A stretch of 7,705 bases of DNA from Acidobacteriaceae bacterium (GCA_019237515.1 JAFAGX010000381.1:1-7705), one strand, 5' to 3'; shown: positions 1 through 6,840, counted from the stretch's first letter. A program made the numbers and translations. Notes: generated by a model not told the origin, from the sequence alone.

Positions 1-1
1 T

Positions 2-1069
2 GAGCGCGATTCCTTGTTTTACATTCCCTTGGGCGTGGGCGCGGTGATTCCGCCATGGAACTTCCCATGCGCCATCATGGCAGGTCTGACGCTGGCTTCG
101 ATTGTCTCGGGCAATACTGTCGTGCTCAAGCCTTCCAGCGATTCGCCAACAATTGCCGCGAAATTTGTTGAGCTGCTCGAAGAGGCGGGAGTTCCCGAAG
201 GCGTGGTGAATTTCTGCCCGGGAGCGGGTAGCACTTTCGGAAATGCGCTCGTGGCCCATCCCAAAACTCGCTACATCGCCTTCACCGGCTCTCGTGAAGT
301 TGGTTTGGATATCAACAAGCGTGCCGCCGAAGTCCCTCAAGGCCAGATTTGGATCAAGCGGACCATCCTCGAGATGGGCGGCAAAGACGCCATCATCGTG
401 GATGCCGATGCCGATCTTGACGCCGCGGTGGAGGGAGTCGCACTTTCAGCCTTCGGATTCCAGGGTCAGAAGTGTTCGGCTTGCTCACGCGCCATCGTTG
501 ACGAGCGCATTTATGACAAGTTCCTCGACCGGCTGAAAGCCCGAGTCGAAAAGATTACGGTTGGGGATCCGGCGGACAATCCGAACATGGGAGCCGTCAT
601 CAACGAAGGCTCCATGAAATCGATCCTCAACTACATTGAGCACGGGAAGAAGGATGGGCGGCTCATCACGGGCGGCGCACGTGCTCCGAACGCCGGCGAA
701 GGCTACTTCATTCAGCCCACCGTAATTGCCGATATTCAGCCACAGTCGAAGCTGGAGCAGGAAGAAATTTTTGGGCCGGTCTTAGCAGTGATCAAGTCAC
801 GAAATTACGATCACGCCTTGGAGATTGCCAACGATACGGAATTTGGCTTGACCGGGGGCGTCTACAGCCAATCGCGGGAGAAGCTTAATCGCGCGGTTCG
901 TGAATTTCATGTCGGAAACTTATATCTGAACCGTAAGTGCACCGGCGCCATGGTAGGAGCTCATCCTTTTGGCGGGTTCAACATGTCGGGAACGGATTCC
1001 AAATCTGGCGGGCCAGACTATCTATACCTGTTCACGCAGGCGAAATCCGTAGGCGAGAAGATCTCGTAA
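2..1069 (+). CDS. pruA: L-glutamate gamma-semialdehyde (1-pyrroline-5-carboxylate) dehydrogenase, 5'-truncated
   Basis: NAD-dependent aldehyde dehydrogenase that oxidises glutamate semialdehyde/P5C to glutamate, the last step of proline and arginine breakdown, in the cytoplasm. The frame is open to the left edge (it begins ERDSLFYIPLG), so the internal TTG at 14 is not the start. 355 residues are visible; family members have about 515, so roughly 160 N-terminal residues lie outside. Seen, numbering from base 2: the PPWNF motif near the start, TGSREVG, the general-base Glu124 in LEMGGKD, the nucleophile Cys158 in GQKCSA (34 residues later, the usual spacing), EEIFGPV, and the C-terminal NRKCTGAMVGAHPFGG followed by GPDYLYLFTQAKS. 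This ending is typical of the RocA/PruA P5C dehydrogenase branch rather than generic aldehyde dehydrogenases. A proline dehydrogenase gene is often nearby in other genomes but would lie off the window here. The symbol rocA would be equally valid. The function is quite sure. Confidence 0.93.
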   Translation, partial: ERDSLFYIPLGVGAVIPPWNFPCAIMAGLTLASIVSGNTVVLKPSSDSPTIAAKFVELLEEAGVPEGVVNFCPGAGSTFGNALVAHPKTRYIAFTGSREVGLDINKRAAEVPQGQIWIKRTILEMGGKDAIIVDADADLDAAVEGVALSAFGFQGQKCSACSRAIVDERIYDKFLDRLKARVEKITVGDPADNPNMGAVINEGSMKSILNYIEHGKKDGRLITGGARAPNAGEGYFIQPTVIADIQPQSKLEQEEIFGPVLAVIKSRNYDHALEIANDTEFGLTGGVYSQSREKLNRAVREFHVGNLYLNRKCTGAMVGAHPFGGFNMSGTDSKSGGPDYLYLFTQAKSVGEKIS

Positions 1070-1077
1070 GCGCAGCC

Positions 1078-1335
1078 ATGCGATCGCCGCAAACGCTGTC
1101 AATGTTTCCTACGGGCAACTCTCGCCGCTCCCTGTTCAGGACGGAACCCTCGGTGCTGCACGCGTTGCAAGCTCGTCTACAGAGCCTGACGGACGAGATT
1201 TTGCGCCTGTTAAAACTTGCGTCAGAGACTGACGACTGCAAGGTTCAACAAGGATATTTGGATCTGGCCCAGGACCTGCAGAAAGACGCGAGAGAGATTC
1301 GCAGCCATTTAAATCGAAATTCAGATCCTGAGTGA
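1078..1335 (+). CDS. Small hypothetical helical protein (85 aa)
   Basis: Not recognised. It begins 8 bp after the dehydrogenase stop on the same strand, so it could be read on the same transcript. The frame extends upstream into the dehydrogenase gene, but the first ATG in the gap (1078) is the sensible start; an alternative ATG lies at 1102. No clear Shine-Dalgarno sequence precedes either. After a basic, Ser/Arg-containing N-terminus of about 20 residues, the rest (about 25-80) looks strongly amphipathic and helical, with heptad-like leucines (LHALQARLQSLTDEILRLLK, then YLDLAQDLQKDAREI). There is no signal peptide and no membrane segment. The pattern of many charged residues around spaced leucines argues for a real coiled or helical-bundle protein rather than chance. 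It could still be a spurious frame, because start signals are weak. Confidence 0.55.
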   Translation: MRSPQTLSMFPTGNSRRSLFRTEPSVLHALQARLQSLTDEILRLLKLASETDDCKVQQGYLDLAQDLQKDAREIRSHLNRNSDPE

Positions 1336-1374
1336 GCCGTTTGCATAGCCTCGCAGAAGCGAACTCTTCGAATT

Positions 1375-1380
1375 GGGGAA
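1375..1380 (+). promoter_or_regulatory. Ribosome binding site of the M28 peptidase gene
   Basis: A purine run GGGGAA lies 4 bases before ATG 1385. An in-frame TTG at 1373 overlaps this run and has no such element upstream, so the run fixes the start at 1385. That choice also puts the signal peptide exactly at the N-terminus. Confidence 0.5.
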
Positions 1381-1384
1381 AATC

Positions 1385-3082
1385 ATGATATTCCGTATTT
1401 CAACGTTGGCATGCCTGGCGTGTTGCATAGCCGCGCCTCTCTTCGCTCAAGACTCTTCCGATCGCACCGCGGTCGCAGAAGCCAGTAAGGCGATACGTCC
1501 CGAACGGATCCGGGCGCACATGCGTTTCCTGTCCGATAATCTCCTGCAAGGACGCGCTCCGGGAACGCCAGGCTACGACATCGCCGCCCGCTACGTCGCC
1601 ACCCAATTGGAAGGTGTGGGCCTACACGCAGTTAGGTCCGGAAGCTGGTATCAACCGGTGCCCCTTGCGGAGGCAGTCACCGACGCCTCGGCCAGTTCTC
1701 TCGTGCTAAACGTGAACGGGAAAGAGCAGAAGCTGAGCGATGCCAAGGACTACGTTCTTTCAACCTGGTTCGCCAGTCCGGCAAAAGGCGGCAAGGCCGA
1801 AGCTGATGTAAGCGCTCCAGTCGTTTTCGTCGGCTTCGGCGTCACTGCCGCAGATCAAAAGTATGACGACTACGCCGGCGTAGACGCCAAAGGCAAGATC
1901 GTGGCTAGCATCTACGGTGCGCCGTCGGCATTTCCTTCCACTGAGCGCGCTTACTATTCCGACACGACTGTAAAAAACAGAAATGCCGTGGCGCATGGGG
2001 CAGTGGGAATGCTATCGATCTATCTCCCGGAAGACTGGAAGCGATGGCCGTGGGACTGGCTGGTGCCGCAGATTCAAGTTGGCGAAATGCATTGGCTGGA
2101 TAAGAACAAAATGCCACATGACTTCTTCCCAGAGTTACGCGGGAATGCGCTTTTGAGCGAGCAGGGTGAGAAATTGTTGTTTGCGGGTGCCCCGAAGAGT
2201 TTAGATGAAATACTCGCCACCGCTCGCGCCAGCAAACCACAGGCATTCGCATTACCGGTTAGTGCGCACATCCATACGGTCGCGAATCAAACGGTCATCA
2301 ACAGTCCCAACATCATCGCGGAATTGAAGGGTTCGGATCCGGCACTCCGAGATCAGTATGTGGTCTACACCGCGCACGTAGATCATCTCGGGGCCTGCCC
2401 GGCGGTGAACGGCGACAATGTTTGTCATGGTTCGGTCGACAATGCTTCGGGAACCGCAACGCTGCTTGAGATCGCCCGCGCTTATGCCGGCTTGCCGCAG
2501 CCACCTCGCCGGTCTGTGCTGTTTGTTTTCGTGACAGGCGAGGAGATGGGCTTGCTCGGGTCCGATTATTTCGCACATTTTCCAACCGTTCCGCTGAAAT
2601 CGATTGTTGCAAACGTGAATATCGACGGTGCTCCCGGGGTTTATTTTCCAATGAAAGATGTCGTTGCTCTCGGGGCCGAACATTCGAGCCTCGGAGACGA
2701 AGTTGCCTCGGCAGCTAAAGTTATGGGTTACCAGGTAAGTCCCGACCCCATGCCCGAGGAGGTCGGATTCATCCGCAGCGATCAATATTCATTTGTCCTG
2801 CAGGGAGTGCCTGCAGTTGACCTGACGGATGGGCCGCATTCTACGGATGCAAACGTGGATGGTCTCGCGGTCATTAAGAAATGGCTGGTGACGCGCTACC
2901 ACACGCCGCTCGACGACATGGAGCAGCCGATGAATTTTGATTCTGCTGCAAAAGGGGCTGTGATGAATTTTCTAATCGGGTATCAGGTGGCGCAACACTC
3001 GACGATTCCAGACTGGAATAAAGGCGACTTTTTCGGATCAACGTTCGGGCCCCGCCACAGCGCACAGAGCGAGGCCGAGTGA
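1385..3082 (+). CDS. Secreted M28-family zinc metallopeptidase with PA domain
   Basis: Predicted exported co-catalytic di-zinc aminopeptidase that trims peptides outside the cytoplasmic membrane. 565 residues from ATG 1385. A signal peptide (residues 1-21, hydrophobic core, probable cut after PLFA) is followed by the N-terminal part of the peptidase fold (about 30-75), a protease-associated (PA) insert around 140-220 with VVFVGFGVTA and a YDDYAGVDAKGK stretch, and the M28 core (about 305-550). The full metal and catalytic set is visible: His331 with Asp333 in AHVDHLG, bridging Asp352 in VDNASG, general base Glu386 and ligand Glu387 in TGEEMGLLGS, Asp414 in NIDGAP, and His506 in RYHTPLDDM. Cys338 and Cys347, just before the bridging Asp, could form a disulfide in the exported protein. 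No lipobox is seen, so it is likely soluble or periplasmic. Substrate preference cannot be read from the sequence. The gene stands alone and ends at a hairpin terminator. Confidence 0.9.
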   Translation: MIFRISTLACLACCIAAPLFAQDSSDRTAVAEASKAIRPERIRAHMRFLSDNLLQGRAPGTPGYDIAARYVATQLEGVGLHAVRSGSWYQPVPLAEAVTDASASSLVLNVNGKEQKLSDAKDYVLSTWFASPAKGGKAEADVSAPVVFVGFGVTAADQKYDDYAGVDAKGKIVASIYGAPSAFPSTERAYYSDTTVKNRNAVAHGAVGMLSIYLPEDWKRWPWDWLVPQIQVGEMHWLDKNKMPHDFFPELRGNALLSEQGEKLLFAGAPKSLDEILATARASKPQAFALPVSAHIHTVANQTVINSPNIIAELKGSDPALRDQYVVYTAHVDHLGACPAVNGDNVCHGSVDNASGTATLLEIARAYAGLPQPPRRSVLFVFVTGEEMGLLGSDYFAHFPTVPLKSIVANVNIDGAPGVYFPMKDVVALGAEHSSLGDEVASAAKVMGYQVSPDPMPEEVGFIRSDQYSFVLQGVPAVDLTDGPHSTDANVDGLAVIKKWLVTRYHTPLDDMEQPMNFDSAAKGAVMNFLIGYQVAQHSTIPDWNKGDFFGSTFGPRHSAQSEAE

Positions 3083-3103
3083 CGCAATATTACCTCAGTA
3101 AAT

Positions 3104-3130
3104 AAAAGGGCCGCCGAGAGGCGGCCTTTT
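3104..3130. terminator. Bidirectional intrinsic terminator between convergent genes
   Basis: A perfect 7-bp GC stem (3109-3115 with 3120-3126) closes a GAGA tetraloop of the stable GNRA type. It is flanked by AAAA on the left and TTTT on the right, with one extra G (3108) unpaired. The hairpin gives a U-tract when read from either strand. It lies 21 bp after the M28 stop and 18 bp beyond the stop of the converging LuxR-type gene, so it probably serves both. Confidence 0.88.
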
Positions 3131-3148
3131 CGCGTTACCGGCAATCGC

Positions 3149-3823
3149 TTACGACGGAACTGCTTGCTGTCCCGGCTGCGGGCTCGCCGCTGCGGTAGCC
3201 GCGGCGGCTTCGTTCAGAATACGGTGATGGATGGTGAACAGCGCCAGTTCCAGCCGGTCGGAGACGCCAATCTTGTCGTACACGTTGCGCAGGTAATTCT
3301 TGATCACCTGCTCGGTGGTTCCCAACTGTGTCGCAATCTCCTTGTTCTTATATCCCTGAACGATAAGCGCCACAATTCGCAGTTCTTTGGCCGTCAGGCG
3401 ATCGCGAACCCGCAACCCGACCATATCGTTTTCGGTTAGCTCACTGGGAACGGCGATGTCCTGTACCCAGGTTTCGCCGCGCGCAACCTTGCGGACGCAA
3501 TCCACCAGCGCTGCACTGGTGACATTGCGATAAACCACGCCATGGGCGCCATTGCCCATATAGCGCTGCGCACTCTCGCCGGTATCTGCCAGGATCACGA
3601 CTCGCGTCTTGACCTTGTTCGCCGATTGCAGAATGGCGTTGAAATCGTTATGAAATCCACCGGCCACAACCAGCACCGCCGCGCGGAACTTGTCCAGCGC
3701 CATAAACATTTGCTCGGCGGTTTGAGCTTGCGCCACAATGCGCATCTCGTCCTCGACCGCGAGCACTTTAGCGATGCCCGCGCGGAAAATTGCCTGATTG
3801 TCGGCCAGAATCAGTTTCAACAT
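3149..3823 (-). CDS. NarL/LuxR-family response regulator with aspartate-less receiver
   Basis: Predicted DNA-binding transcription regulator, 224 residues. Residues 1-120 follow the receiver fold (LKLILADNQAIFRAGI at the N-terminus), but the phosphorylation site is degenerate. The position of the phosphoacceptor Asp is Ala54 (AVLVVAGG), the switch Thr/Ser is Ala79 (VVILAD), the conserved Lys is Arg99 (GVVYRN), and only Asp8 of the acidic pair remains, followed by Asn9. The LuxR/GerE helix-turn-helix (143-203) is intact: LTAKELRIVALIVQGYKNKE, then a recognition helix with TTEQVIKNYLRNVYDKIG and VSDRLELALF. A low-complexity Ala/Pro/Gln tail follows (about 205-224). Start ATG 3823 has a strong ribosome site, AAGGTGG (3831-3837), 7 bases upstream. 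It lies 82 bp downstream of the PilZ gene on the same strand, so co-transcription is likely. No histidine kinase is beside it, consistent with phosphorylation-independent control. Its target genes are unknown. Confidence 0.9.
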   Translation of the reverse strand: MLKLILADNQAIFRAGIAKVLAVEDEMRIVAQAQTAEQMFMALDKFRAAVLVVAGGFHNDFNAILQSANKVKTRVVILADTGESAQRYMGNGAHGVVYRNVTSAALVDCVRKVARGETWVQDIAVPSELTENDMVGLRVRDRLTAKELRIVALIVQGYKNKEIATQLGTTEQVIKNYLRNVYDKIGVSDRLELALFTIHHRILNEAAAATAAASPQPGQQAVPS

Positions 3824-3905
3824 GGTGTCACCACCTTGAAGTTATGCAACAAAGGCCTGACCGCGGAACACTGCGGCCAGCCCCCCAGCGCGCAATCTCA
3901 AAATC

Positions 3906-4280
3906 CTACTCCCGGCGAATGAAATCGTAAGAATCGATCACGCAGGCCACGCCGCGCGTATCTTTGGCTTCGCCGGATCCCGGCTCGTCGGTCCGCACCA
4001 CTCGTCCCCGGCACTGCACAACCACCGGTTCCTTCGCCCCTGTCACTTCGGGCGGCAAAGCGATTTCAAATTCGACATTGGATCCAACCTCCAAGGCAGC
4101 GTCTGCGCGGATGTACACGCCAGCGGCGCTTAGGTTTCCTGTGACCCCGGCGTGTTGGCCGGCCTCTTCGGTCTTATGGATTTTTATCGGTAATTCCAGA
4201 GGGAATCGTTTTCCCGTCCGTGCTTCGGACACAAGCCCTCCTCGTTTCTGGCCATTCGTGCGTGCAGAAGCCAGCTCCAT
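3906..4280 (-). CDS. PilZ-domain protein, probable c-di-GMP receptor
   Basis: Single-domain PilZ protein of 124 residues, expected to bind cyclic di-GMP and relay it to a partner protein, in the cytoplasm. Both halves of the ligand-binding signature are present: RxxxR as Arg21-Thr-Gly-Lys-Arg25, and the [D/N]xSxxG motif as Asn49-Leu-Ser51-Ala-Ala-Gly54. The beta-barrel pattern follows (GVYIRAD, VEFEIALPPEV, VVVQCRGRVVR), ending with a GVACVIDSYDF strand. So c-di-GMP binding should be retained. No output domain is fused, so its effect depends on an unseen partner. Start ATG 4280 has AGGAGA (4287-4292) 6 bases upstream and a sigma-70-like promoter further up. It is the first gene of a probable two-gene unit with the atypical LuxR-type regulator. 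Confidence 0.88.
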   Translation of the reverse strand: MELASARTNGQKRGGLVSEARTGKRFPLELPIKIHKTEEAGQHAGVTGNLSAAGVYIRADAALEVGSNVEFEIALPPEVTGAKEPVVVQCRGRVVRTDEPGSGEAKDTRGVACVIDSYDFIRRE

Positions 4281-4319
4281 AAGCGTTCTCCTATGGAGAT
4301 TGTTATTGTACTAACCCGC

Positions 4320-4348
4320 CTTATATCACGGATATCACCCCCTCTCAA
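4320..4348 (-). promoter_or_regulatory. Sigma-70-like promoter for the PilZ gene
   Basis: Read on the minus strand: -35 TTGAGA (4343-4348, 5 of 6 consensus matches), a 17-bp spacer, and -10 TATAAG (4320-4325, 5 of 6). Transcription would start near 4313 and leave a leader of about 30 bases before the PilZ ATG, which includes its ribosome site. Position, spacing and strand all fit. Housekeeping promoter consensus in this organism is assumed, not known. Confidence 0.5.
4323..4338. repeat. Short direct repeat within the PilZ promoter
   Basis: ATATCAC occurs twice (4323-4329 and 4332-4338; GTGATAT on the minus strand) with a 9-bp period. The pair sits in the -10/spacer part of the predicted PilZ promoter and also upstream of the divergent racemase-like gene. 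It could be an operator, but a 7-bp repeat can arise by chance. Confidence 0.4.
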
Positions 4349-4410
4349 GCCCGAAAGGTGCCAAAACACAGGTAAGAAGTAGATTCCTGCCGTATTAGGA
4401 CCCGCAAACA

Positions 4411-5190
4411 GTGCCAAATCCTCACACGGCGGAGTCAGAACAATCATCCGGGCCGAATCCCGTGGGGGAGACCAAACATCTATTCCCCGGTAACGTGCAC
4501 ACCCTGGGGATCGTCGGCGGGCTGGGTCCCGAGTCCACAATCGACTACTACCGTTCCATCATTGCGCGCTTTCGTACCCGGCAGCCGGGTCGGGGATATC
4601 CGCACCTGATCATCAACAGCCTTGATGTCGACAAGGGTATCGCGATGCTCGACGCTGGAAAGCTTGAGGAGTTGGCTGACTATATTTCCGGCGGTGTCGA
4701 TTCGCTGCTGCGGGCTGGTGCGGAATTGGCTGTCATCGCCGCGAACACCCCTCATCTCGTCTTCGATGAAGTTCAACGCCGGTCGGCGATTCCTCTGCTC
4801 AGTATCGTCCGGGCCGCGGCTGAATACGCAAAGTCTCTTAGCTTGAAGAAGGTCGGACTGTTTGGTACCGGGTTCACCATGAAGGCAAACTTTTATCCGG
4901 AGGAGTTTCAGCGCGCTGGCATCGTGTTAGTCCGGCCAAACGAATCGGAGCGGGAATTCATTCATCGCAAGTACATCGATGAACTTCTAAACAATCAATT
5001 TCTGCCGGAAACCAGGATGCAGATATTGCGCATTGCGCAACGCATGCGGGCCGAAGACGGAGTGGAAGCCATCGTCCTCGCCGGCACGGAGCTGCCACTG
5101 TTGTTGCGAAACTCGGGCAATTCTGAGATCAGGTTTCTCGATACAACTGTCATTCACGTGGAAGCGATTGTTGAGCAGTTGCTGAGTTAA
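4411..5190 (+). CDS. Aspartate/glutamate racemase-family protein lacking both catalytic cysteines
   Basis: Member of the Asp/Glu/hydantoin racemase superfamily, cytoplasmic. The fold is clear: TLGIVGGLGPESTIDYYR at the start of the first domain, AANTPHLVFDEVQ, VGLFGTGFTMKANFYP, and LAGTELPLLL near the end. Cofactor-independent racemases of this family use two cysteines, one in a CNT motif and one in a GCTE motif. Here these positions (numbered from GTG 4411) are Ala111 and Gly225, so the classic two-cysteine proton exchange cannot occur. A subgroup with LGGTELPL-type endings seems to share this, so it may have another reaction or act only on one enantiomer. The start is uncertain. GTG 4411 has AGGA (4397-4400) ten bases upstream and gives 259 residues with a polar extension of about 28. 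GTG 4495 gives 231 residues, the usual family length, but has no ribosome site. The gene diverges from PilZ and is followed by htrA after 54 bp. Confidence 0.85.
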   Translation: MPNPHTAESEQSSGPNPVGETKHLFPGNVHTLGIVGGLGPESTIDYYRSIIARFRTRQPGRGYPHLIINSLDVDKGIAMLDAGKLEELADYISGGVDSLLRAGAELAVIAANTPHLVFDEVQRRSAIPLLSIVRAAAEYAKSLSLKKVGLFGTGFTMKANFYPEEFQRAGIVLVRPNESEREFIHRKYIDELLNNQFLPETRMQILRIAQRMRAEDGVEAIVLAGTELPLLLRNSGNSEIRFLDTTVIHVEAIVEQLLS

Positions 5191-5232
5191 CGGCTACTAA
5201 AAGCATCGAAACAGTCTGGCGGAAAGCTTTTT

Positions 5233-5238
5233 AAAGGA
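5233..5238 (+). promoter_or_regulatory. Ribosome binding site of the HtrA gene
   Basis: AAAGGA ends 6 bases before ATG 5245. It confirms that start, which also places the signal peptide at the N-terminus. Confidence 0.6.
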
Positions 5239-5244
5239 ATTCAT

Positions 5245-6768
5245 ATGAGTTTCAAGCAACGCAAGTTCCCTCGAGCTTCGTATCTCTTGACTGTCTGTAG
5301 CCTTGCCTGGATATTCCTGTGCCCTCCTGTGTCGGGTCAACAATCGCCCGGGCAATCCGGGAAGCCAGCAGCCCCACAGAAACCCAATCCCACTACGGAA
5401 CTGGGCAAAGCCGCGGGAGCAAAGCCATCGGAAGCTCCTGCCATCCTGCAACAGCTGAATTCGGCCCTTGAGGGTCTGGTCGCAAAAGTTTCTCCGGCAG
5501 TTGTCCAGATCCAAGTGACTGGATTCGGCCCAGTGGAAGGAAGCAGCAGCCACGGAGAAGCGGCTCTCGTAGCCCGCCAGCGTGCCATCGGTTCCGGCGT
5601 CATCGTCGATTCTAACGGTTACATCATGACCAACGCCCACGTCGTTGAGGGATCGCGTCGCATTCGTGTCATCTTGCCTATGCCTTCAGTCGATTTTCCC
5701 CAGATTCAGCCGGTGGGAAAACAGCATGTTGTCGATGCCAAGCTCATCGGCATGCACAAGGAATCCGATCTCGCGCTCATCAAAATTGACGAAACCGGTC
5801 TACCCACGCTCTCGGTAGGCAGTGCCCGGCGCATCCATCAGGGTCAATTGGTATTCGCCATCGGCAGTCCGGAAGGATTGGAAAATTCTGTCACCATGGG
5901 CGTGGTGAGTTCCGTCGGCCGCCAGCCCGACCCTGAGAATCCGATGGTTTACATCCAGACCGATGCTCCTATTAATCCCGGGAATAGCGGTGGGCCCCTG
6001 GTTGATATGGATGGCTACGTTCTCGGAATCAACACGATGATTCTGTCCCAGGGCGGCGGCAGTGAAGGATTGGGATTTGCCATTCCTGCCCGCGTCGTGC
6101 GCTTCGTTTACCAAAGCTTGCGCCAGCATGGCCACGTACATCGTGTCGAAATCAAAGCGGCCACGCAGAACATCACTCCGTCCTTGGCAGAAGGACTTCA
6201 TTTGTCGCAGAGCTATGGGGTCATCGTTTGTGATGTCACGCCTGATGGCCCGGCAGAAAGCGCCGGCCTGAAAGTGGGCGACATTGTCGTAAGCGCGGAT
6301 GACCGGCCGATTGACACGATCTCTGCCCTGACAGCTGCGATGTATCTTCACCCGGTCGACGAACCATTGAAGCTCGTCGTAAAACGAGGCAGCGAACAAA
6401 AAACTTTGACCGTTCCCGTGATTGAATCCCGAAATCCGATGGAGAAATTAGTCGATGAGGTTGATCCGGACAAAAGTCTGATTGAGCCGCTGGGTATTCT
6501 AGCGGTGAATTTGAATGATCAGTTTCGTTCGGCTATCGGAGACCTTCGTTTGCCCGATGGGGTCATAGTGCTTGCGCGCGCTGCGACGCTGATCGGCCCC
6601 GAAACGGGCCTAAAAACTGGGGACGTGATCCATAGCGTGAATGGCAGGCCAATCGACTCGGTGGACTCGTTGCGTGCTGCTGTCAAGGATTTGAAGGCGA
6701 ATTCGCCCGTAGTGTTGCAGATCGAACGCGAGGGAGGCTTGCAATGGCTCGCTTTTGAGACGGATTGA
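5245..6768 (+). CDS. HtrA/Deg-family serine protease with two PDZ domains
   Basis: Envelope quality-control protease of the S1C (DegP/DegQ/HtrA) family that degrades or chaperones misfolded exported proteins. 507 residues. A basic N-terminus and hydrophobic stretch (about 11-28) form a signal peptide or anchor, with a possible cut near VSG-QQ at 31. A Pro/Gln/Ala-rich linker follows to about 65, then the trypsin-like domain (about 70-290). The catalytic triad is complete: His132 in TNAHVVEG, Asp175 in ESDLALIKID, Ser248 in NPGNSGGPL. PDZ1 spans about 305-395 (DGPAESAGLKVGDIVV) and PDZ2 about 415-505 (TGLKTGDVIHSVNGRPIDS). Length and order match two-PDZ Deg proteases (E. coli DegP is 474). The carboxylate-binding loop of PDZ2 looks less regular than in PDZ1. 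It lies 54 bp after the racemase-like gene on the same strand, with no terminator between, so shared transcription is possible. I cannot assign it to degP or degQ. Confidence 0.93.
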   Translation: MSFKQRKFPRASYLLTVCSLAWIFLCPPVSGQQSPGQSGKPAAPQKPNPTTELGKAAGAKPSEAPAILQQLNSALEGLVAKVSPAVVQIQVTGFGPVEGSSSHGEAALVARQRAIGSGVIVDSNGYIMTNAHVVEGSRRIRVILPMPSVDFPQIQPVGKQHVVDAKLIGMHKESDLALIKIDETGLPTLSVGSARRIHQGQLVFAIGSPEGLENSVTMGVVSSVGRQPDPENPMVYIQTDAPINPGNSGGPLVDMDGYVLGINTMILSQGGGSEGLGFAIPARVVRFVYQSLRQHGHVHRVEIKAATQNITPSLAEGLHLSQSYGVIVCDVTPDGPAESAGLKVGDIVVSADDRPIDTISALTAAMYLHPVDEPLKLVVKRGSEQKTLTVPVIESRNPMEKLVDEVDPDKSLIEPLGILAVNLNDQFRSAIGDLRLPDGVIVLARAATLIGPETGLKTGDVIHSVNGRPIDSVDSLRAAVKDLKANSPVVLQIEREGGLQWLAFETD

Positions 6769-6775
6769 GCTGCGG

Positions 6776-6796
6776 CCAACAGGACATGACCGTTGG
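6776..6796 (+). other. Imperfect hairpin after the HtrA gene
   Basis: CCAAC-A-GG pairs with CC-GTTGG (7 pairs, one bulged A, loop ACATGA), 7 bp after the htrA stop. No T-run follows, so it is not a standard intrinsic terminator. It may be a weak transcription end, an RNA-stability element, or chance. Confidence 0.3.
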
Positions 6797-6840
6797 TACA
6801 GTCGCACACATTGAACTAAGGGCATCAAGGATTCAGCCGA

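Noticed and set aside
937..1077. Longer version of the small protein starting inside the dehydrogenase gene
   Set aside because: It would overlap about 130 bases of the conserved C-terminal part of the dehydrogenase; the first ATG after that gene is more plausible.
2252..2785. 177-residue minus-strand open frame inside the M28 peptidase gene
   Set aside because: It overlaps the zinc-binding core of the M28 gene and shows no domain or plausible start signals.
3824..3905. Weak stem (CCGC/GCGG region) between PilZ and the LuxR-type gene as a terminator
   Set aside because: The stem is only four solid pairs plus three after a mismatch, with no proper U-run on the minus strand. It does not argue against co-transcription.
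3542..3922. 126-residue plus-strand frame opposite the LuxR-type gene
   Set aside because: It is opposite a gene with a clear helix-turn-helix and strong ribosome site, and has no recognisable features.
4305..4310. TACAAT as an alternative -10 for the PilZ promoter
   Set aside because: No acceptable -35 lies 16-18 bp upstream, whereas TATAAG has TTGAGA at exactly 17 bp.
5800..6399. 199-residue open frame on the minus strand inside htrA
   Set aside because: It lies opposite the catalytic and first PDZ regions of a complete, motif-rich HtrA gene. It has no ribosome site or recognisable domain and is a shadow frame.
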